Source of the DNA: Prevotella sp. UBA3757
Lineage (GTDB): Bacteria > Bacteroidota > Bacteroidia > Bacteroidales > Bacteroidaceae
Reading direction: 5' to 3'
Assembly: GCA_002371715.1 (NCBI GenBank)
Contig: DFGF01000052.1
Location: forward strand, 1-19,478
DNA length: 19,478 bases
The stretch's first letter is position 1, and every line of letters begins with the position of its first letter. Under the pieces are notes generated by a model. That model ran no database searches. It saw only the letters and a program-made list of their open reading frames with translations, and had not been told where the DNA came from. A program made the translations under genes and the position numbers. Shown here piece by piece: positions 1-7,322 of this stretch.

Positions 1-1070
1 ACGTCGCTGTTGAACTCAACAGCCGTACCATACTTATAAATCTCGAACTTGATGTTGTCGAAATAGAACTTGTTGTCGGTATCGCCAGAGAGGTTGAAAG
101 CAGCAGAACGGAACTTCATGCCGGTATCACCCTGCACACCGATGGTCTCAGTAATCTCGCCTTCCTTGGTGAAGGTCTGCCACTCAGGCGTAAAGGCAAT
201 GTTGCCCCACAGGTCATAATAGATGTACTGGCTAGGCTCCACATGCGACTGCGTGGCCACATTCTGAGCAACGTCAGCTCTGTAGTCGAACGTGACGCGA
301 TACTTCGTACCAACGGTCATGTCCTCGTTGAAGCGGAACCAGAACTGAGTGTCGTAGTCGTTGGCAACCTTAGCGGCTGAATTGACCACAATACCCTTAC
401 TGTAGTTCACACCAACCTCAGGAGTGATGGTAGCTGCAGTAGGAGAAGTAGCAGGATACTCCTTGACGAAGAAACTGCTGACATCGTCGCCTTCCATGTC
501 GCTGTTGTTGATCATGTTGACCCAGCCAACCTGCATGGGCTTGGCAGCCAGCTCAACTTCCATGCTGAGAACGGTCACGTTCTGCCAGTTGGCACCCTTG
601 ATGGCGTGCAGATAGGCAAAACCGAAGTCCTTCACCATCTTCTTCAGGTTGACGGTATAAGTTGCTACGCCTTCAGCCTCTTCCTTCGTGACATAGTCGT
701 TGACCCATCCGTCCTTCGGATATTCAAACAACTTAGACGCATTCACGTCAGCATTCCACTGACCCTCGTTCACGGTTCGGTTCATCATGATACGTGGCGT
801 ACCATCAGTAGCTGTGATAATCAGCTTCGAGTAGGACGACAGGTCAGCGAAGTTCTTAACGCCGCCGTCACCATAAGGCAGTTGGGTGGGCGTGCCTACC
901 TCCCAAGCACACTCAGCGGGAGTGGATTTAGGCTCGTCCAAGCCCCAGACATCATCCCCGTGAGTCCAGAACGGAACCTCTTGCAGCGAGATCCGCTCCT
1001 GGGCATTTGCCGACGTTGCACCTAATGCTACCAGCACCATTGCAACAAACATTTGGTAGAATCTTTTCAT
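1..1070 (-). CDS. Secreted beta-sandwich (CBM-like) protein, 3' part outside window
   Basis: An unbroken reading frame runs from an ATG at 1070-1068 to the window edge, giving 356 complete codons with no stop. The N-terminus MKRFYQMFVAMVLVALGA is a typical signal peptide, probably cut after ANA (ANA/QE); there is no lipobox, so the protein is likely periplasmic or secreted rather than lipid-anchored. Two similar-sized segments follow. Residues about 25-180 are rich in short beta strands. Residues about 195-350 start with NNSDMEGDD and end with DNKFYFDNIKFEIYK, a pattern like carbohydrate-binding modules of the CBM4/9 type, where the last strand reads F-D-N-I/V. The missing C-terminus could hold a catalytic domain or a secretion signal. 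It is divergent from the seven-gene cluster and may or may not belong to the same regulon. The reading frame is certain; the fold is inferred from pattern only. Confidence 0.85.
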   Translation of the reverse strand, partial: MKRFYQMFVAMVLVALGATSANAQERISLQEVPFWTHGDDVWGLDEPKSTPAECAWEVGTPTQLPYGDGGVKNFADLSSYSKLIITATDGTPRIMMNRTVNEGQWNADVNASKLFEYPKDGWVNDYVTKEEAEGVATYTVNLKKMVKDFGFAYLHAIKGANWQNVTVLSMEVELAAKPMQVGWVNMINNSDMEGDDVSSFFVKEYPATSPTAATITPEVGVNYSKGIVVNSAAKVANDYDTQFWFRFNEDMTVGTKYRVTFDYRADVAQNVATQSHVEPSQYIYYDLWGNIAFTPEWQTFTKEGEITETIGVQGDTGMKFRSAAFNLSGDTDNKFYFDNIKFEIYKYGTAVEFNSD

Positions 1071-1119
1071 TTTTGTTAATGTTTAATTAGTTAATAGGTA
1101 AAATTTCAAATTCTGGGGG

Positions 1120-1127
1120 CAAAGTTA
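1120..1127 (-). promoter_or_regulatory. Predicted -7 promoter element of the minus-strand secreted protein
   Basis: Read on the minus strand this is TAACTTTG, an exact match to the Bacteroidetes sigma-ABfr -7 consensus TAnnTTTG. It would put transcription start near 1112-1114 and give a leader of roughly 43 nt. No convincing -33 TTTG box lies at the usual spacing, so the call rests on the -7 box and its position. Confidence 0.6.
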
Positions 1128-1305
1128 GCTTCTTTTTATTAATACTATTTTATATAAAGTATCAGAAACTTTTAAAAACACCCTTTTATTGCGATTTTTT
1201 CACCGTGATACAAAAAACAAACCCGCTGAAACAATTTTCCACGCCATGAATGGCAAAAACAAAAATTGTGATATATATGATTAATATTAATTAATAAATA
1301 ATGCT

Positions 1306-1313
1306 TAACTTTG
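1306..1313 (+). promoter_or_regulatory. Predicted -7 promoter element of the FAS1-SusCD cluster
   Basis: TAACTTTG matches the Bacteroidetes -7 consensus TAnnTTTG exactly. Transcription would begin near 1319-1321, leaving a leader of about 34 nt before the ATG at 1354. The leader is A-rich and lacks a Shine-Dalgarno sequence, which is normal in this phylum. A -33 TTTG is not evident; the upstream 30 bases are a run of A and T. Confidence 0.6.
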
Positions 1314-1353
1314 CAGAAAATTTTTAATAGTTAACAAAAACCAATTAAAACGT

Positions 1354-3966
1354 ATGAAAACCAGAAAGCAAATTTGGAAACATTGCCAAGGCTTCAGCCT
1401 CCACCCCAACAGACGGTTGGCGACGGTCTTGGCAGCTGCACTGGTTGGTGGTTTCACCCTGACATCGTGTCAGCAGTACGACCTCGACGAGAAAACCCCG
1501 GAAGGATGGGGTAACAGCATCTACAGCTGGCTCGACGAACAGGGCAATTTCACCAACACGGTTCAATTGATCAACGACCTGAACTATCAGGAAGTGCTGG
1601 GCAAGACGGGTTCGAAGACGCTCTTTGCGGCTGACGATGCCGCCTATGAGCGATTCTTCAGCAACAACAGCTGGGGAGTCAAATCGTACAAGGACCTCAC
1701 CGACGCACAGAAGAAGATGCTGCTGTTCGGTAACATGCTGGACAACTCCATCCAGCTGAACAGCCTGTCGACCATCCAGGGCAACCCGCTGAAGGAAGGT
1801 CAGGCCATGCGCCGATTCTCGGCCTTGGGCGAGTACGACACCGTGCCCATCCTGCGCCCCCAGGACATGCCCAAAAACAAGTACTGGCAGCGCCACATTG
1901 ACAACGGCAAGAATATGGTGTGCCTGGAGGACGGTACCGCCGTGCCGATGCTGCTGTTCCTGGAGGCTCAGCTGTCGAACAACCGCATCACCAACGAAGA
2001 CTACAATTTCCTCTTCAATGGCACGACCAACCGTCAGGCTGGCGATGCCAGCATCAACGGCATCGACGTCGCTGAAGACAACATCCGCTGCGCCAACGGC
2101 TTCATCCACCGCACCGCAGAGGTGGTCACTCCGCTGCCCAACATGGCCGAGCTGATAGCCCAGAAGCCGGAGGTCAGCAAGTTCAACCAGTTGCTGGAGC
2201 GCTTCTGCGCCCCCTACCCCGACGGTAAGGATTTGGCCAAGACCGAGCGCTACAATTATCTGTATAACACCCACATCGACACCATCTACACCAAACGCTT
2301 CTTCAACGACAAGAAGGGGGCTGCCGTCAGCGAGACGCCCGACGGCCGTGGCGTTCCCGCACAGCTGGTGTACGACCCGGAATGGAACTCCTACTATGCC
2401 GCCAGCGTCAAGCAGAGCGGTGAGGGCAATGCCGCCGAGCAGCGCGACATGGCCGTCATGATGGTTCCGTCGAACGATGCCATGGATGCCTACTGGACGG
2501 GCGTCGGCAAGCCACTGAGCGAGAACTTCGCCTCCTGGAACGACGTGCCCGACGATGTGATCATCAAGCTGTTGAACGTCAACATGCTGCCGTCGTTCAC
2601 CTCGTCAGTGCCCTCGAAGTTCAGTGCTATTCTGAACGATGCCAACGACCCGATGGGCGTCAATGTAGCAGATATAGACAAAGTATGGATGGCCTGCAAC
2701 GGTGCCGTCTACCTTACTAACAAGGTCTATTCGCCGACGGCCTACGTCAGCGTATCGTTCCCCGCTCTGATTAACCGTACCATGAAGATTATCGACTGGG
2801 CCATCACGCAGTGTAAATATAATGTATATCTGAACGCACTTGGCTCAGACTACAGCTTCTTCATTCCCACCAACAACGCCCTCCTGGAGTATATCGACCC
2901 GTGTTCCTACGGCAAGAAGAACCTCCAGCTGCTCAGCTTCCGCTGGGACGAGACCAAGCGCGTCGAGGAACGAGTATCAGCAGTGGTCTACAACTACAAT
3001 CCCACGACGGGTGAGCGCGACTCCGTGGAAACCGTCACGGCAGCTACGAACGGCACACGACTCATCCGCTGCCTGCAGGACATCCTGGACACGCACATCG
3101 TGATTGGCAAGGTGTGGGAAGGTAACCACAGCTACTTCCGCACTAAGAATGGTACGGGCATCCGCGTGACCAACCCCACCGACGAGAGCAACATGACGGT
3201 CGAGGGCAGCTACCAGATGTACGAGGGCCAACCACTGAAGATTGCCCGCGTCTACGACCAGCGTAAGGAAGTTGCTGGCGGTAACGGTAAGAGCTACGTG
3301 CTGGAAGGCCAGCCCATCATGGGCACACGCCTAACCGTCAAGGACCAGCTGGCTGCACATCCGGAGTTTGCCAAGTTCCTGGAACTGATGGAGGGCAGCG
3401 GCCTGTTCGAGAACATCCACAACCTGGGAACGGGCAACGAAAGCGACAACAAGGCCTGCGGCGGTACCAACGTATCGCTGTTCAACACCTACCACTATAC
3501 CATCTACGTACCCGGCAACGACGCTATCGCACAGCTGCAGCGCGACGGCAAGCTGTCATCATGGGAGCAGGTGGAAGCCGCTCATGAGGCTGGCGACGAC
3601 GCAAAGGCTGCCAGCGATTCTCTCGGCATTGTGAACTTCCTGAAATACCACATTCAGGATAATGCTCTCTATATTGGTGCCCAGAACGAATCTGGTAACT
3701 TCGAGACCTCTCTGATTAACAACAGGACCAAGCGATTCTACATGCTGCAGTCTGACCTGAAAGACGACACCATCGAGGTCACTGACGCCACAGGCACCAA
3801 GCACACCGTTACAAAGCGCAAGGATGCTGCCGGCAACGACCTCTACAACATTCAGGCCCGCGAGTACCTGTATGACAATCGCGACGCTACCACGGCCACG
3901 AACCTATATACCACATCTTCGGCTGTGATTCACCTGATTGACAGTCCGTTATCTTATGGAAACTGA
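1354..3966 (+). CDS. FAS1 lipoprotein A, multi-fasciclin-domain surface lipoprotein
   Basis: 870 residues. The N-terminus is basic, then hydrophobic, ending in the lipobox LTSC with Cys39 as the lipidated residue. The sequence QQYDLDE after it is acidic, as in Bacteroidetes lipoprotein export signals, so surface display is likely. At least four stretches match the fasciclin H1 motif (F-x-P/A-x-D/N-x-A): KTLFAADDAAYE near 88-99, MAVMMVPSNDAMDAY near 366-380, YSFFIPTNNALLEY near 500-513 and YTIYVPGNDAIAQL near 715-728. H2-like partners (N-G-x-hydrophobic-H/Y) include NGFIHRTAEVV at 248-258, NGAVYLTNKVY at 449-459 and AVIHLIDS at 857-864. FAS1 modules are known for adhesion and protein or glycan contacts; no enzymatic residues are evident. 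As the first gene of the cluster it probably partners SusC-1/SusD-1. Its stop codon is the start of a heptamer repeat that leads into SusC-1. The family call is firm; the ligand is unknown. Confidence 0.85.
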   Translation: MKTRKQIWKHCQGFSLHPNRRLATVLAAALVGGFTLTSCQQYDLDEKTPEGWGNSIYSWLDEQGNFTNTVQLINDLNYQEVLGKTGSKTLFAADDAAYERFFSNNSWGVKSYKDLTDAQKKMLLFGNMLDNSIQLNSLSTIQGNPLKEGQAMRRFSALGEYDTVPILRPQDMPKNKYWQRHIDNGKNMVCLEDGTAVPMLLFLEAQLSNNRITNEDYNFLFNGTTNRQAGDASINGIDVAEDNIRCANGFIHRTAEVVTPLPNMAELIAQKPEVSKFNQLLERFCAPYPDGKDLAKTERYNYLYNTHIDTIYTKRFFNDKKGAAVSETPDGRGVPAQLVYDPEWNSYYAASVKQSGEGNAAEQRDMAVMMVPSNDAMDAYWTGVGKPLSENFASWNDVPDDVIIKLLNVNMLPSFTSSVPSKFSAILNDANDPMGVNVADIDKVWMACNGAVYLTNKVYSPTAYVSVSFPALINRTMKIIDWAITQCKYNVYLNALGSDYSFFIPTNNALLEYIDPCSYGKKNLQLLSFRWDETKRVEERVSAVVYNYNPTTGERDSVETVTAATNGTRLIRCLQDILDTHIVIGKVWEGNHSYFRTKNGTGIRVTNPTDESNMTVEGSYQMYEGQPLKIARVYDQRKEVAGGNGKSYVLEGQPIMGTRLTVKDQLAAHPEFAKFLELMEGSGLFENIHNLGTGNESDNKACGGTNVSLFNTYHYTIYVPGNDAIAQLQRDGKLSSWEQVEAAHEAGDDAKAASDSLGIVNFLKYHIQDNALYIGAQNESGNFETSLINNRTKRFYMLQSDLKDDTIEVTDATGTKHTVTKRKDAAGNDLYNIQAREYLYDNRDATTATNLYTTSSAVIHLIDSPLSYGN

Positions 3967-3991
3967 AAATTGAAAATTGAAAATTGAAAAT
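3964..3991 (+). repeat. Heptamer tandem repeat TGAAAAT x4 between FAS1-A and SusC-1
   Basis: Four perfect head-to-tail copies of TGAAAAT. The first TGA is the stop codon of the upstream gene and the last copy ends two bases before the ATG of SusC-1, so the repeat makes up the whole linker. It also creates an in-frame TTG at 3984 that can be mistaken for a start. Confidence 0.95.
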
Positions 3992-3992
3992 T

Positions 3993-6900
3993 ATGATAAG
4001 CAAAAGACTTTTAAGAATAATGGGATTGATAATTATCAATTGTCAATTATCAATTGTCAATTCTTGGGCACAGCAGGCAGGCGACATCATCAGCGGTACC
4101 GTCACCGACGAAATGGGACCGGTCATGATGGCTAACGTCGTGGAGATTGACGCCGCCAAGCGTATCGTCGCTTCTGCTGTAACGGACATGAACGGTAACT
4201 TCTCGTTCAAGCTGAAGAATCCCAAGGACAAGCTGCGCGTCACCTTCGTAGGCTATAAGACGGTGCTTGTACCCATCAACAAGACCAAGTTCAACATCAA
4301 GATGGAGGATGCCACCCAGATTCAGGAAGTGGTGGTGACGGCCAAGAAGCGCGCCGGCGGTTCAGGTCTGAACATCCCCGTCGACGAAATCTCGACTGCC
4401 CAGCAGAGCATCAGCATGTCGGAGTTCAACGGCCTGGCCCTAACCACCGTCGACGAGGCCCTGCAGGGACGTATCGCCGGTCTGGACATCGTGGCCAACT
4501 CCGGTAACCTCGGTAGCGGAACCTCGATGCGCCTGCGCGGTGTGTCGACCATCAACGGTTCCAGTGAGCCGCTGATCGTGGTCGACGGCAACGTATGGCA
4601 AACCGGTGGCCAGACTATCGATGGCGACATGAACGAAGAGAAGTTTGCACAGCTGCTGAACATCAACCCTGAGGACATCGAGAGCATCTCGGTGCTGAAG
4701 GATGCTGCCGCTACGGCCATCTGGGGTTCGCAGGGTTCAAACGGCGTCATCGAAATCAAGACCAAGCGCGGTACGCGCGGCAAGACGCGCGTCAGCTATT
4801 CGTTCCGACTCACTGGCACCTACCAGCCCAACGGCTACGAGATGCTGAACGGTGACGAGTACACCATGATGATGAAGGAAGAATACTTCAACCCCCAAAT
4901 GAGTGACGTAGCCAGCAACATTCCCGAGCTGAACTACGACCCCTCGTTCTCGGAGTATCAGATGTATAACAACAATACCGACTGGCTGAAGGAAGTCAAG
5001 AAGACCGGCTGGCGCCAGAACCACTACCTGGCCCTGAGCGGTGGCGGCGAGAAGGCTCACTTCCGTATCGGTGCCGGTTACGACCGCGAGACGGGTTCCA
5101 TCATCGAGCAGCAGCTCGACCGTTTCTCGTCGCGCGTCAACCTGGACTACTTTGTCAGTGACCGCATCAAGATTGAGACCAATATCGCCCTGACGTACAC
5201 CAAGAACAAGAAGAACAATGGCGACTTGTTGGGAATAGCATACACCCGTATGCCGAACCTCTCCATCTATGAGCAGGACCGCTATGGCAACGACTTGGAC
5301 GAATACTACTCGATGCTGCCCACCGTCAGCTCAGCCCTGCAGGACCAGCTGAGCAACAAGAACCCCGTGGCTCTGGCTCACCTGGCTACCAACAATGAGA
5401 CGAGCTATAATATCGAGCCGGAGTTCAAGCTGCGCTACAACCTGCTGGCTACCGAAGAAGAGAAGACGCACCTGAACTATGAGGGTAAGGTGGTGTTCAA
5501 CATCTTTAATAACTATGTAGACCAGTACATGCCCTCTTCACTGAGCACGCGAGCCTGGAACTATGCTGGCAATGGCGGACAGGAAGCCAACAGCACCACC
5601 TCGAACTCGTCGAAGAGCTTTGCCGTGACGACCACCCACACGCTGACCTTCACACCGCACTTCAAGAATACCGACCACTCGCTGACCATGATGCTTCGCG
5701 GACAGCTGACCAGCGGCCACAACAGCTCGCAGAGCAGCTCGGTATGGGGTCTGCCGTCGGGCAGCATCCAGAATCCCGCCGCACAGGGCATCATCAAGGG
5801 CATGGACACCAACAGCGGCGAATGGCGCAGCATCTACCTGACCTATTCTGCCCACTATGCCTATAAGGGCCGCTATATGGCTGACTTCTCTATCCGTCGT
5901 GACGGTAGCACACAGTTTGGCGGCGACCAGCGCTGGGGTAACTTCCCTGCCTTCTCGCTGCGCTGGAACATCCACAAGGAGCCGTGGTTCCAGAAAGCCC
6001 TGCCTTGGGTATCGATGCTGTCCATCCGTCCGGGTTGGGGTATCGTTGGTCGCCAGCCGGGTCAGGAGTACCTGTACTTCAGCACATACACCAGTGGTAA
6101 CGCTTACATGAACCAGGGTAGCGTACACCCCGAGAACATCCAGCTGAAGAACCTGAAATGGGAACAGAAGAAGACCTTCAACCTTGGTCTGGACTTCGGA
6201 TTCTGGAACGACCGCATCAATGGTAACATCGAGTTCTACTGGCAGTTCACCAGCGACCTGCTGATGAGCAGCTATGGTATTCCTACCTCGTCGGGCTATC
6301 CGAACCTGCGCTGGCAGAATGCGGGCAACATGAAGAACGTCGGTTGGGAGTTCAACCTGAACGGCAACCACATCATCAAGGCCGGCAAGTTCTCGGCAGA
6401 CTTCAACATCACGTTCGCCAACAACAAGAACCAGATTACGTCGATGGACGAGACGTGCCTGTCGAACCTGAACAAGGAGTACGACCGCAACAACGGTACA
6501 TATATGACCCGTGTCGAACTGGACCGTGCACTGGGCAGCATCTACGGATTCCGCTACAAGGGCGTCTACCAGTACTCGCACTACACGGAGAACGAGATTG
6601 AGGGTGTCAGCGGTCCTGATGCCCCTGTTGCCCGTGATAAGGATGGCAACGTCATCCTCGACGAGCACGGACTGACCAAGCCTGTCATGTTCTGTGCCGG
6701 AACCGTCAACTACGAGTTCAAGGGTGGTGATGCCAAGTACGAGGATGTCAACCACGACGGTCAGATTAACGAGCTCGACATTGTCTACCTCGGCTCATCG
6801 CTGCCTAAGTTCACTGGTGGTTTCGGCTTCAAGCTGAACTTCGGACGCCTGACCTGGAACAACCAGTTCAACTTCCGCTATGGCAACAAGATTATCAACC

Positions 6901-7292
6901 GTGCACGCATGGACGTAGAAAACATGTACTCAAACAACAACCAGAGCCGTGCCGTCAACTGGCGCTGGCGTGTGGAAGGCGACGTCACCGACATGCCTCG
7001 TGCACTGCGTCAGACGGGCTACAACTGGCTCGGTTCCGACCGCTTTGTGGAGGACGGCTCATTCATCCGTCTGAACTACTCGCAAATCAGCTACTCCGTC
7101 GACCCCAAGCACCTGAAGAAGTGGGGACTCAGCCAGCTGAACTTCTACGTGTCTGCCAACAACCTGTTCGTGCTGACCAAGTACTCCGGTGCCGACCCAG
7201 AGGTAGGTTACGGCGGCTGGGGTCCTGTCACCGACAGTGCCAAGACACCGCGCTCCAAGTCGTTCACCGGTGGCGTGACGATTCAGTTCTAA
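3993..7292 (+). CDS. SusC-1, SusC/RagA family TonB-dependent outer-membrane transporter
   Basis: 1099 residues from the ATG at 3993; a TTG nine bases upstream is in frame but lies inside the linker repeat and is rejected. Order of parts: signal peptide (about 1-26, cut near SWA/QQ), a carboxypeptidase-regulatory-like beta domain (about 31-105, with GTVTDE and NFSFKL...VTFVGYKT), a TonB-box-like EVVVTA at 112-117, the plug with LRGVSTINGSSEPLIVVDGN at 181-200 (the SusC signature) and NPEDIESISVLKDAAA near 225-240, then the 22-strand-type barrel ending in aromatic VTIQF. An EF-hand-like loop D-V-N-H-D-G-Q-I-N-E-L-D sits at 918-929 and could bind calcium. The protein imports an unknown ligand under TonB energy, with the adjacent SusD-1 as surface lid. 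Its signal-peptide codons contain heptamer repeats (4032-4062). Confidence 0.95.
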   Translation: MISKRLLRIMGLIIINCQLSIVNSWAQQAGDIISGTVTDEMGPVMMANVVEIDAAKRIVASAVTDMNGNFSFKLKNPKDKLRVTFVGYKTVLVPINKTKFNIKMEDATQIQEVVVTAKKRAGGSGLNIPVDEISTAQQSISMSEFNGLALTTVDEALQGRIAGLDIVANSGNLGSGTSMRLRGVSTINGSSEPLIVVDGNVWQTGGQTIDGDMNEEKFAQLLNINPEDIESISVLKDAAATAIWGSQGSNGVIEIKTKRGTRGKTRVSYSFRLTGTYQPNGYEMLNGDEYTMMMKEEYFNPQMSDVASNIPELNYDPSFSEYQMYNNNTDWLKEVKKTGWRQNHYLALSGGGEKAHFRIGAGYDRETGSIIEQQLDRFSSRVNLDYFVSDRIKIETNIALTYTKNKKNNGDLLGIAYTRMPNLSIYEQDRYGNDLDEYYSMLPTVSSALQDQLSNKNPVALAHLATNNETSYNIEPEFKLRYNLLATEEEKTHLNYEGKVVFNIFNNYVDQYMPSSLSTRAWNYAGNGGQEANSTTSNSSKSFAVTTTHTLTFTPHFKNTDHSLTMMLRGQLTSGHNSSQSSSVWGLPSGSIQNPAAQGIIKGMDTNSGEWRSIYLTYSAHYAYKGRYMADFSIRRDGSTQFGGDQRWGNFPAFSLRWNIHKEPWFQKALPWVSMLSIRPGWGIVGRQPGQEYLYFSTYTSGNAYMNQGSVHPENIQLKNLKWEQKKTFNLGLDFGFWNDRINGNIEFYWQFTSDLLMSSYGIPTSSGYPNLRWQNAGNMKNVGWEFNLNGNHIIKAGKFSADFNITFANNKNQITSMDETCLSNLNKEYDRNNGTYMTRVELDRALGSIYGFRYKGVYQYSHYTENEIEGVSGPDAPVARDKDGNVILDEHGLTKPVMFCAGTVNYEFKGGDAKYEDVNHDGQINELDIVYLGSSLPKFTGGFGFKLNFGRLTWNNQFNFRYGNKIINRARMDVENMYSNNNQSRAVNWRWRVEGDVTDMPRALRQTGYNWLGSDRFVEDGSFIRLNYSQISYSVDPKHLKKWGLSQLNFYVSANNLFVLTKYSGADPEVGYGGWGPVTDSAKTPRSKSFTGGVTIQF
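4032..4062 (+). repeat. Heptamer repeats inside the SusC-1 signal-peptide codons
   Basis: The units ATTATCA, ATTGTCA, ATTATCA, ATTGTCA are followed by ATT, i.e. two 14-bp double units. They encode the hydrophobic core around residues 14-24 (INCQLSIVN). The reverse complement reads TGATAAT/TGACAAT, one base away per unit from the TGAAAAT linker at 3964-3991 and identical to units in the SusD-1 linker. A perfect 16-bp palindrome, ATTGATAATTATCAAT, at 4025-4040 arises from the same sequence. Confidence 0.9.
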
Positions 7293-7300
7293 TGGAAAAT

Positions 7301-7321
7301 GGATAATTGATAATTGATAAT
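7301..7321 (+). repeat. Heptamer repeat linker before SusD-1
   Basis: The units GGATAAT, TGATAAT, TGATAAT run up to one base before the ATG at 7323. The preceding bases (7293-7300, TGGAAAAT) look like a degenerate extra unit. Together they make up the entire linker after the SusC-1 stop codon. Confidence 0.9.
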
Positions 7322-7322
7322 T

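Larger units (their letters stand above)
1071..1353. promoter_or_regulatory. Divergent intergenic promoter region
   Basis: This 283-bp, AT-rich stretch separates the minus-strand secreted protein from the plus-strand cluster. It holds outward-facing copies of TAACTTTG at 1120-1127 (minus) and 1306-1313 (plus). The middle (about 1140-1300) has A/T runs and no reading frame worth reporting. No clear operator dyad or riboswitch-like fold is visible. A shared regulator acting on both directions is possible but unsupported. Confidence 0.7.

Noticed and set aside
3984..3986. In-frame TTG that would extend SusC-1 by three residues
   Set aside because: It lies in the TGAAAAT repeat; the ATG at 3993 gives a normal signal peptide, and similar spurious TTGs occur at 7314 and 9078.
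4025..4040. Perfect 16-bp palindrome ATTGATAATTATCAAT as a possible operator
   Set aside because: It is a by-product of the heptamer array, lies within coding sequence and has no adjacent promoter.
5538..6755. 405-codon antisense frame within SusC-1
   Set aside because: Valine- and leucine-rich shadow of the SusC barrel codons without any recognisable domain.
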